Assembly: GCA_004114245.1 (NCBI GenBank)
Contig: QZWS01000153.1
Location: 1-21,413 of the forward strand
Reading direction: 5' to 3'
Length of the DNA stretch: 21,413 nt
Origin: Zoopage sp. CT-All
Lineage: Eukaryota > Zoopagomycota > Zoopagomycetes > Zoopagales > Zoopagaceae
Shown: piece by piece, positions 8,521-18,417 of the stretch
Numbering within the stretch: position 1 is the first letter of the stretch
How the letters are laid out: each line of letters opens with the position of its first letter
Notes under the pieces: generated by a model
The model's input: only the letters and a program-made list of their open reading frames with translations
The model's database searches: none
Told to the model about the DNA's origin: nothing
Made by a program: the position numbers and the translations under genes

Positions 8521-10160
8521 ATGGGCAGACATCGCAAACTTCCGTTCGTGACCAAATCCGGCTCAACCACCTTCCGGCTCGTGCACCGCTCGCAAGCCGA
8601 CGATCACTTGGATGGCGCCGATGCCGACGACCACGCAGCCATAGCGGGCAGCGGCAGCGGTGAACGAGTCCTCGTTCCCACCTCCCAAGTTCCCATTCTG
8701 CGCGACCCTACTCGTCGGTCAGCCAGCTATCGTGCGCCGCCAAACGCGAATGCCGCCCACGGGGTGAAGCTAGAGGTGGTCACAGAGGCAAGGGAGGCGA
8801 TTCCGGAGTTTATCGGGCAGGCTGCGTTGCATGGGGTGTTTTACGATGATCGTGAGTACGATTATGGGCAGCACTTGCGGGAGATTGGCACATCTGGAGC
8901 ACCGTTTATTCCTGCGCCCATTGTCAAAGGAAATACCGAGGTGAATGTGGGAGATGCTGCTGCGATGCCGGAGGAAGATGATGCGCCGCTGGGTAGGCTT
9001 TCGGAGATCTTCCTGCTATCACATCTGATACCAGACGTCTAGATGACGAGGTTAGGGAGTTGTTGGAAGCATTGGCCATGTCGGACACTGAAGTGATACC
9101 GGACACAGCCTCAGCTGCTGCTGATGTTGATGATGATTTTGTCATTGCACTAAATGGTGGTGTCCTCGGTGAAGACTCCACCAGCGATGAGTACGACGAG
9201 GAATGTGATATCCCGGATGGCGTCGAGTACAACGACAACGATCATGAGCAAGTTGAAACCATTTATACTACTTTGGTGCTATCTACGGAATAGGGATGCT
9301 CAACGGATGGAGAAGCGGCCTGCAGCGCTAAAGCTGCTTGACGCCCAATTCGAGGCTCTGGAAGAACGCGACTATGTTTCTTCCACGGACAGTGATGACG
9401 CCGGCGGATCTGACAAAGATGGAGACGAGAGTAGTGCAAGCTGCGTCGAGGAGGAAACACGCCCTGATTTCGACAACATTTTGGACGCATTTCTCGCCGA
9501 GCAAGCCGCGGTAGAGTATAACGAGACGCATGCGATGGATATCATAATGGAGACGAGAATGAATGCGGCCACTGTGGAAGATGCCAACGGGCTGGCAAGA
9601 ACCGCCCGCACGCATGTCCGAATTCCGATGACGACTGGGGGCGATGAGGAATATATGGAAGTGGAGGATCGGATAATCGTGGGCGTTGACCCGGAGGATC
9701 GCTGGGACTGTGAGAGTATTCTTTCGACGTACTCCAATACGGATAACCATCCGGCGATGATCCATGAAGCTGGGCGACGGCGTCGGCGAGAGTGGCTTGT
9801 TGGCAAGACACAAGCACTGGAGGATGTCGGCGAGGAAGAGCACGAGGACGAAGAGGAGACGGTGGTGAGAGACAGTAAGTGGCTGAATTGTCTGGTGATG
9901 ATTCCTGATGAGCTATGGCGCTGACAGAGGCAAATCTGGGATGTGCGCGACCAAAGAACGAGACGCCCGAGGAGAAGCGGGCACGCAAACAGACCGCCAA
10001 GCTGCAGAAGAACACACAGGTGGGTGTCGTGTTGCGTGTGCATCTAGTTTGACGGCCATGTGTGTAGAGGAAACGTGTCCAGGATCTCAAGGGAGCCAAA
10101 CCGGACCTTGGAGGTGTAGTCCGAGACGGTGATCCTACGACGACGGCTGGTACCGCTTGA
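8521..10160 (+). CDS. LTV1: LTV1, 40S ribosomal subunit biogenesis and export factor
   Basis: Five exons: 8521-8992, 9043-9226, 9294-9874, 9928-10019 and 10068-10160 (473 aa; yeast and human LTV1 are 463 and 475). Ltv1 rides on pre-40S particles at the head/beak and leaves after casein kinase phosphorylation. The start is diagnostic: basic MGRHRK, then TTFRLVHRSQ. This is followed by VLVPTSQ, the HGVFYDDREYDYGQHL block, an acidic stretch with DDDFVIALNGG, the LKLLDAQFEALE helix, and the C-terminal NETPEEKRARKQTAK. Introns are 50, 67, 53 and 48 nt. The second intron (9227-9293) is the least certain, since other donors nearby keep the frame. Acidic, Asp/Glu-rich composition is normal for this family. 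The stop codon lies inside the convergent Zn2Cys6 gene, giving a 26-bp coding overlap. Confidence 0.9.
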
Positions 10161-10567
10161 TGTCCTGTTCGATCAATGAATCCAGTAATTCCACTAAAAG
10201 AGATGAGGCAAGACGGTGTAATGGCATGGAGGGACGCACCAAACGCAATGAGCGCGGAGAAATCCAACGCGTGCTCCATGGACACCCCACTGGCACCAAG
10301 GTCAGAGCCCCGATTCTCATTCTCATTCGCATCCAGCAATCTGCCCGATATATGCTCGAATAATTCGTAATAGAGAGCAGAATCGACGTGCTCAAACGCA
10401 TCTCGCGCGGCTTCACGACGCGACGGCACGCGAGGCGTGTTGGGTGGATACGAGCAAATCAGACCCTTCTCGACGCAGCGCCCACACGGTGCCAGAAATG
10501 GACTAGAGGCGGCGGGGGTGCATCGGGAGCGATCACGGTTGCACGGGAAGCAGACGCTCGATGGCAT
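10135..10567 (-). CDS. Small Zn(II)2Cys6 cluster protein
   Basis: Two exons, 10240-10567 and 10135-10193, with a 46-nt intron (GTGCGT donor, CTCTTTTAG acceptor), giving 128 aa. Residues 6-38 form a complete C-x2-C-x6-C-x11-C-x2-C-x6-C cluster (C6, C9, C16, C28, C31, C38) of the Gal4 type that binds two zinc ions and DNA. A basic Arg/Pro linker follows, then about 70 residues that look helical and acidic, ending ELLDSLIEQDIKRYQPSS. The long middle homology domain of typical family members is missing, so this is either a minimal regulator or one with exons I did not find. Basic residues between the second and third cysteines (NRDRSR) support DNA contact. It lies 92 bp downstream of HUB1 on the same strand, and its last 26 bp overlap the end of LTV1. 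Confidence 0.75.
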
Positions 10568-10659
10568 GCTTCAGGATGCAAAGCTTGTCGACAGACAGGA
10601 CAGGACATGGCGATCAAAGGTTACATTGCCACCAGCCAGCAAACACAAGCGCGCCTCTC

Positions 10660-10881
10660 CTACGAGTAGTACAATTCCAGGCTCATCCCGTCATGAATCT
10701 CGTAGTCGTCCAGCGTGATGTGATCCTTGAACACGGTGTACCATTTCTTGAGCACGATCTTGGTCGCAGGCGTGCCGGTCTGCGCGGCAATGAGGAGCTT
10801 GAGGTCGCCAACGGTGTCAGACGGATTGCACTTGACGCGGACCTTGGTACCGAGGCGGTCGTTGCAGACAACTTCGATCAT
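10660..10881 (-). CDS. HUB1: Ubiquitin-like modifier HUB1/UBL5
   Basis: A 73-aa protein of exactly the family's usual length, intronless. It starts [11 protein letters not shown], continues with [15 protein letters not shown] and [13 protein letters not shown], and ends GMSLELYYS, with the double tyrosine and one further residue in place of ubiquitin's diglycine tail. HUB1 is not conjugated like ubiquitin. It binds spliceosomal proteins such as Snu66/SART1 through HIND elements and helps the use of weak 5' splice sites; in animals UBL5 also acts in mitochondrial stress signalling. The frame is open upstream to about 10959, but the family start is the ATG at 10881. It is divergent from NBAS with only 115 bp between start codons. 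Confidence 0.96.
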   Translation of the reverse strand: MIEVVCNDRLGTKVRVKCNPSDTVGDLKLLIAAQTGTPATKIVLKKWYTVFKDHITLDDYEIHDGMSLELYYS

Positions 10882-10996
10882 GATGTGTGTGGAGATGAAG
10901 ATTAGGGCTCTACTCCTGTTCTCGGCAATCCAGCCAATGTATGCGCACTTTCGCTCCATAGTCCCACGCGCTAATCGCCAAACTAGCCACCAGACG
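10882..10996. promoter_or_regulatory. Compact divergent promoter region, HUB1 (-) / NBAS (+)
   Basis: These 115 bp separate two oppositely oriented start codons and so should contain both transcription start regions, unless one promoter lies inside the neighbouring gene. A CCAAT pentamer sits at 10934-10938, about 60 bp before the NBAS ATG. No TATA box is obvious. The assignment is from geometry, not from a recognised factor site. Confidence 0.45.
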
Positions 10997-13900
10997 ATGT
11001 CAGAAATCCCGAGTGCTGGTGGAACTCCTCCGTCACTGCGCCGCGAGCGATTCTACGCGGATGTGCGCGTCATCGCGGACTACTCCCTCCACGACTCGTC
11101 CCTTGCCCTTCTCACCGCTGCCGCATCCAACTCGCCATCTTCGCTTGATAGTAAGGATGTGGCATCCGGCGGGGCCGAGACGGCTCGGACACGGATGCTG
11201 CGCACCCTCGCTACACGGGTCTCGCTCGCCGCGTTTGCTCATACCACGCTCTCTCCTGGGATTGTCCGCGCGTTGGAGAAGCTGAAATGCGCATGGAAGG
11301 TGTCTGTAGCGCCATGCGGGCGGTTTCTTGCTGTGGTTAAAGACGCGAGCATCGAGATTCGGAGTAATGTCGATGCGTCATCGCAGTTCCAAGAACTTTG
11401 CATTGATGTTCCGCTGACGCTGTCGTCTTTGGCTACTCCTGCTGCTGTTTCGAATGCGACGGATGCAGGAGATAAAAGTCCTTCTGGAGACGGTGATTTG
11501 ATGCCCGAGTGGCGTGTAGCGTGTTGGTCCGCCGATTCGCGGTTCATTGCCGTCTCGCAGTCCGATGGATGCGTCAATCTCATTGCGGTGACTTTTACTC
11601 CCGCCGGAGATGTTGATGATGCCGAATTTGTCGTGCGACTGCCTTCTATATCGTCTGCCTCTGCTGTTTCATCAAGCGGCACTCATATCGTCGATGACCA
11701 GCCCATGTCGTCGTCATCGCTGGCTAGGTCAGAGCCGCTCGTCGGCCTCTTTTTTGTTCCTGTCAAGGTTAAACCGGATGCCGATCCACCATCGTCTGCT
11801 CGAGCAACAAAAGCAAGCTCTGTGAAGCGAGTGTATGATTTGGTTGCGATCGGGTACAATGGTTCTGCCTCATGCTACCGCCTCTATCCTCAAAGCTTTG
11901 CTGCGTCAAAGGCAAAGATGGCGTGGAAAATCAACTATCGGTTCTCGTTCAAGCCGCACCATGCAGCGGTGCTGTCGTGCATGTTTGATCATACTAAAAA
12001 CGTCCTACTCCTTGGCGGTGTCCCGCTCAACGACGCGGAGGGTGCATTGCATGGGTCCTTGAAAGCCACCAACGCTGCGATGGCGTCCATATCGATGTGG
12101 TCGATAGACAGCGCTAGTCCTACCCATTTTCGCCTCATCTACTTCTCCTCCCCAAAGAATGATTCCATCGGCGAATCTTCCCATCAACGAATGTTCTCGA
12201 CTCTCTCACATCGGTCAAACTCGTCCATCGCATCGTGGTGGCGTGGAGCTAGTGCCCAGACGGCCGATCTCGATGGCTCCATATGCGTAGTCAAAGCGTC
12301 GTCTGACAGGAGCTATATCATTGCCGCAGATCTTGCTGGGGCTTTGTGGCTGTGGAAGTGGGGCCAGTCCCCTCCCGAACTTGTCAGACACTTCTCACCA
12401 CTCGAGCTTGCCTATCTCATTCGTGATCCATCACTCGCCGACCTTGCTTTTGACGATTATATACGCAAGTCCGAATCAGAAATCGCATGCGCCAATCCCC
12501 ACCCGATCGTTGGCTTGGTATGGTGGGATTCCGATCGCTTCGCCGTCATCTTTCAAGGCGGTGCAGTCCTTCTCTGTGACGCAATCCTCTCCTGCAATCA
12601 ACTTCCTACGTCCGAGTGCTTTGGCGACTGCTTTGAAATCACCGATAGGATTCCCGGTGACGACGAAAATACCGGATTCGTCGCTCTGGAGCGGGAGGAA
12701 TACGGACTTCGTGTGCGTTTCGAAGGAAAAAAGATCATTGTATCGCGATCCACCGACACTGAGCTGTCCTCGAAGATGAACATTCTTGATCCCGCATATA
12801 TTCTGTCCGTCATTTTGGGCCGCATCTTTCGCTCGCTGCGCCATAGTCTCGGCACCGTTACGAATCTATTTCTTGGAACGCGCATCAAGCTGGTCTCGAA
12901 CGAGGAATGGACCCATGTTGACGCATTCCGCTATCGTTTGGTTTATTTCCGTGAAACCACCCCCGAACAGCTTATGCTTCGCAAGGTGGCGTCGCTGGAG
13001 TATACCGGTGCGTTGGAAATTGCCCACACACATGGACTAAACCACGATATCGTGTATCAGGCCCAGTGGGTAGATGCTAAAATCACTCCAGAATCGATCC
13101 GGGACTGTTTGGAGCCCATTGGGGATGTGTTTTGGGTTTTACAAGCGTGTATTGAGCGCGTTGGATCCGATGCACCAGCGACAAGACTATTGGTCGAGTA
13201 CGGGCTGACAAGAGCAAAGCTTCCTTCTGGGCCGTTAGTGACGAGTGCGACCATGATGGATGCTGAGGCTGATGTGTGCAGGTATCGTATACTGCTGTTG
13301 AAGTACCTCGACCGGCTCGCTACATTCGAAGAAATCCTAGCAGCTCGTCCAAGTAACGGGCAAGCCCAATGGTACACGTTTGAAGAGGACTTTTCGTTAT
13401 TTCGCGACATCAATATTGTCGATCTGGCTGCAGAGTTAGCGTCGCAGGGAAAGTTCACTGTGCTGAGGATCCTTGCCCAGAGACATGCAGATATTATGCC
13501 CAAACGCTTTGCGATCTTGGAGCGAATTGACGTGAACCAGAGCCCTGACGATTACGCCGATTTTCTGCCATTGATTGAAGATGGTAAGGAGATTATTAAG
13601 GCTGCATGTCCCTGGAGAAGCGAGTCGGATCCATCCGAGGTATACCTCGCTCGGGAGTTTGGCTGGTTGCCAGACTATGAGTGTTGCGATCTTTCTGGTC
13701 CTTTGGATAGCTCGCCGCGATCATCTGCTGACGTGGCTATTTGGTACACTGAGTTCATACTGGGCGTTGATGATGTTTCAGGCCGCATTCCATACGTACA
13801 AAAGTTATGCCAATTGGCTCTATCGGCTAGGATTCAACTGCCTCCCGGATTTCTGGAGCGCGTTAATCTTCTAGAAGATATTGCGACCACATTCCTTCCT

Positions 13901-16900
13901 GAGAATTCCGCAATACGTAGCTCAAAGTTACGAGATATCATCAATGCCTCACCGGAGAACTTGGTGGCTATGTTGCTCGCCTTTGAAGGACCGATTTCAT
14001 TCAAAGCAAACATCCAAAATCTGATCATCCCGTTGTTGCTGCAACCAATGTTCGATGGAGTTCCCGAGTGCTTGCTTGAGCGACTGCTGGAGATATCCGC
14101 GATCGATTTGCCACTCGCGACATCAGAATTTAAGGCTCTGGAACATGCCGGAGGTGGATCGGATCCGCTTTTAAACAATGAGCAAATAGCAAGGTTCATC
14201 TTGGCTTTGTCATATGGCTCGTGTGAGACAATTGACGAAGTTAAACTGCTTGGGCACGTTCCCCATGTAAACTCGGTGGAATTGGTGACGCCCTCGCTTA
14301 TCCTTAAAAGTACAACAGCCGCAAAGTCCCTTTACCACAGACTTTCCACCTACGATGCTGATGCGCTCAATGCTCTACTTCAATGGCGATCAGCTCATGT
14401 GGAGTCCATGTGCATACTTGCTAAGTACAGCACGCCGACCCGTCTTGCGTTGTTCTTGCAACCGCGGACTGCCGAGTTGCAGAAGAGATCGCTCATTTCT
14501 CTCATCGAGCGGGCATGTTCATCCGGACATGCACTGTCTGAAGAATACCTACTTCAGCTACAGCTCGACATTGCCAAGCTAGCCGAACTACAATACCTCG
14601 ACCTTATCTACACGCAAGCGGACGTTATCATGCTTTCTGTTCTTTTCCGAATATCTGGTATGTGCCTGCTATGCACCGAGAGTGTTTACCCACTACCTAG
14701 CCTTCGATGCTGCTGGCCTGGTCTCAAGCAGGCTTAGCAATGATGAGCTGGCGCGAGTTGTTCTGGATGCAGCCAAGCATGCTTTTGAACTTGCGCTTGA
14801 CGCAGATGACGCCAAGATCAAGGACTGTCTCAAAATGTTTGACTCCTGTTGGCATTGCTTCATTCGTTGATCTTGGCGCTAGAATGACATTCGCGGCGAA
14901 TGATCAGTCGGTAAAAGCATTCACTGCATTCATTGAAGCCGTTTGCATAGTGCTTCGCCTTGGTGTCACTAGTCCAAGCGGATCACCGCTTCTTCCGGGC
15001 CAGATGCGAATCGGCTGTACTGGGATCTTTGCTCTTGAGCAGCTACTCAAATCAGGAAAGCTCGCCATGAACGACGTCAACTCGGTGCTTTCGCTTTTTC
15101 AATCGCTCTGCACTCCAAACGATGACCTGGCCCGTGCTGAGTTTCTAAATGAAATGGCTTCGATCGCAATGAACCGCAGCGACATACGTGGGGCCTTCAA
15201 TGTCATGGAAAAGCTTCTCCATTACCATGATCCGCGTAGTCGTCAGGATCAGGAGCGCATTTTTGATCTCATCGTTGCGTCCGATCAAGTCTCTCGCCAC
15301 GACAAATTGAAATACTTGGCCAGTCTTGGGCAAAAAGCGGCTCCTGCTAGCTTGCCCCATTTATTGTCCGCGTGGGAGCGAGTATCGTTAAGCAAAGGCG
15401 ATCAGCTTCTTGATATGTCGCAGCATCTCAGCAGATATATCAACGAAAAGTATTATCATGAAGAAGGAATGAGCGTGTTCGATTTTGGCCGCTATCGATC
15501 CTACTCGCAGGAGCACGTACTACTTGAGCACTTGGAAAACCACGACGTGAGCTTCCTGTCTAGCCATACACCGCTTAAGATGATGGCTAGCAACTTCCGG
15601 CCATCGAGAATGATGGCGAAGGCGTCGACCCACTCTCCTACTTGGCGCACCTTCTCGTGGCTAGACCATATATTGAAAGCAAAGAGGGTCGTATATCATC
15701 TTTAGATCTGGATTTGCGCTTGCTACCCGAGCTTGTCAAGCTGAAGACGTTAAACGAACATTGCCTTCACTCTCAAGCGGCATTGTCCGTTTTACCTAGA
15801 ATAGCATCCCAGCTTTCAGAAAAGCGCTCGGCATCACTTGTCCAGGTAATTCTACATCCAATCAATGCTTGATTGGCTGATAAGCTCTAAGAATCTTCTT
15901 CATGGCATAAATCACGACCAGAAACGGCTATTCGGTGACCATGCATATCGACAGAATTTCGTTTTGAGTCTGACTGGTGACTCGTCACGACTAAGGACTG
16001 CATTGCTGCTTGCAAAAGAATTTTCTATTCCCCAGAAGCTCGTACGTTCTGGACACCTCTTACTCGGCCTGATCAGGTATAGGTGTGCATGGCGATGGTC
16101 TCCCATTGCTTGTCTTCAGATGCGAGTTTGGAAGAGATCGAAGCATACATTGACCACGAAGCCGATATTATCAGCGAGACGCTCAGTTCATCGGAAATCG
16201 AGGCCATCAAAGAGAATGTAAGGAGAGCTGTTTATGTTTGACCCTGACATTAGAAAGCTTGATCACAACTCGACGAAAACAGCCGCAATTTGGTACAAGA
16301 TCTTGGCCCTATTGCGCTCCAGCTCAGATCCGAATTGTGCTGGCCAATCCACTATACGACTTGAGCTCCTTCGAAACCTTATCAGCTACGGAGTGAGCGA
16401 CTTTGGCTTCTCAGCCATTAGCGCCCTGCTGGCCGACGACGTGGAATACGTTTACGGCGTGCTGTCACGTCATATCGACATTAGCGTTGAAAAGCTTGCA
16501 TCGCTGGTTGCCTTGTATGCATCATACCGCCTTGTGTGTGATACATGTGCTAACTATTGCTTCAGATTTGATCGCTTGACCCCATGCCGAAACTGCCAAG
16601 ATGCCGATTATCAGACGCGAACGCTCCTCATCGGCGCATTGTTCCGAAGCAAGCTTTATCTGTGGTACTTGCAGAGGAGTGTGATTAGTGGGGAACACTG
16701 GCAAAAACTTTTCGACGACGGCGGTGATATTTTCGAGCATATCAACGAAGCAGACTTGCTTCCTGTGCAATATGACGTCTGCTACTCAGAAAAGGTATGC
16801 AAGTCTTGCTGCCTTCGACCATTGACGTTTATAAAGGCGTCTACGATTCCAATTGATGTGCGTGTATGCTTGGCCACCGCAAAGCCATCAAATGAGGTAA

Positions 16901-18390
16901 TAACGTAGTGTTTCAATTGCACTAATTTGAGTAGGAAGCATTATCCGACGTTTTACATCATCTAAACTTTGTGGTGCTTTTGAAGACCTTGGTTGATCCA
17001 GCTGATAACTGCCGTCTTCCCGAATTGCTAGTGGAGATATTTGACACCGCAAGGTTGACGAGCGAACACGATGTATGCGTCTTATTTCTTACATTTTCTC
17101 ACATTTGTAGGCCGTAGAAACCTTGACGGCGGACATTAGCGCGAGCCTATCTCCATTCTTGCTGGACAGTGCAATCAGGGCTATCAATGATCGCTTTAAC
17201 ATCGCACTTCAGTTGGAAACGGTGTTGGAAACGTACTTCCGAACTAAGCTCGAGCGAAACGACGATGTCGTTTTATTCATTGAGCAGTGCTTGACCAAAA
17301 CGACAGCCTATGATAAAATTGTACGCTCCCGACTCACGCAGGCAACGAGCAAAGCTTTGGATCAGATTGTCGCCGACTCGACCCTTCTGACTAAAACAAG
17401 GCTTGATATTGCGCGCATAATGGAAAGGGTATAGGTGCAGTTCATTTAATTTGATTCGCTGATATTGGTACAGCACGACCTAGTCAAAGCGGTTGCGTCA
17501 AGGGACAGCACGTTGGACTTACTTTTAGCGGATTGCTGGGGGCTAGAGGTAGCGTGATTGCAGAGCTCATGATCCATGTGTTGCTGACGTTTTTAGCAAC
17601 AAACGTTCGAATCAGAAGCCAAAATGTTTCATCTGGTCAGTTCGCGGACAAAGGATGTCACACAGGCCGAAGAATTGGTCCGATTGCTTTGGGAGCGACG
17701 GGAATTGAATGCGGCAGAGAGCTGGGCACAAGTTTTGCATCGACTCGCCGAGTTGAAGCTAAATTCCATGGTGATCTTTGCATGGTTATTAATGTCATCT
17801 CCCCAGAGCGGTATGGATATGGAAAAGGTGACAATTTTGGTTGTCGAATTGCCCCCTTCTGAGTCTTGTAGGACGAGGCAGGGTTGCTGGAATCGCTCAA
17901 GTTGGCTTCGGAGGTTGCATGGACTCAATGCTGCCTGCTGTCCTTGGACGAAACTGTTGTCCTTGCTGGAGTGGAAATGGTAAAAGCAGACCAAAATGCG
18001 CACGCTGCAGATCGTCCTGTGCTGCTTCTATTAGCCAAACGAGGCGTGCTATCAAGCGTTGCTGATACACCACACTACGAGGCTTGTCTGAGTGCAATCT
18101 TTGCAGACCAGCATCCAGAGGCCGTGACAGAACTGTGGCGCAATTTGGCTACAAATGCAGCCATTGGTCTGTTCCGTGATGGACGATCGCGACTAGGAGC
18201 GGATGTTGTGCATCGGCTATTGCACACTAGCGACGCTCTTCGCTATGATCTCAAGATGAGGAATGCGGTTCGTCATCGCATGCAAATCGAGTACGAGTCA
18301 CGGCGGTCAACCCGCGACTGGGCAAAGCTGTGGGACTATATACGCAGAGAGGACGAACTATTGCTCTGCTATGCGGCGGATTTGCCTTAA
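10997..18390 (+). CDS. NBAS: NBAS / Sec39-type subunit of the ER tethering (NRZ/Dsl1) complex
   Basis: Fourteen exons: 10997-14657, 14701-14836, 14883-15546, 15591-15845, 15892-16041, 16083-16217, 16258-16514, 16566-16794, 16837-16896, 16935-17072, 17111-17428, 17474-17548, 17597-17827 and 17872-18390. The product is about 2275 aa (human NBAS 2371; yeast Sec39 about 709). Residues 1 to about 520 are the WD40-like NBAS N-terminal region, for example [15 protein letters not shown] and [15 protein letters not shown]. The Sec39 domain follows from about 650 ([16 protein letters not shown], then the [10 protein letters not shown] and [11 protein letters not shown] segments) to roughly 1600, and the rest is alpha-helical. 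NBAS joins ZW10 and RINT1 to capture COPI vesicles at the ER. Introns are 38-51 nt and most of the later ones fall between codons. Two introns (16515-16565, 16795-16836) are multiples of three without stops and were inferred from splice consensus. The stop is 27 bp from that of WDR70. Confidence 0.88.
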
Positions 18391-18417
18391 ATGCAATGCA
18401 ATCATTCTCGCTAAATA

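Noticed and set aside
9542-10567. A 341-codon minus-strand frame starting at the Zn2Cys6 cluster and running antisense through LTV1
   Set aside because: The part beyond the 46-nt intron at 10194-10239 is Ser/Pro-rich shadow of LTV1's acidic codons. Splicing at GTGCGT...TTTTAG gives a natural short end instead.
10727-10996. Upstream 90-codon extension of the NBAS frame
   Set aside because: It is the antisense of HUB1. The ATG at 10997 begins the plausible protein and lies outside the HUB1 gene.
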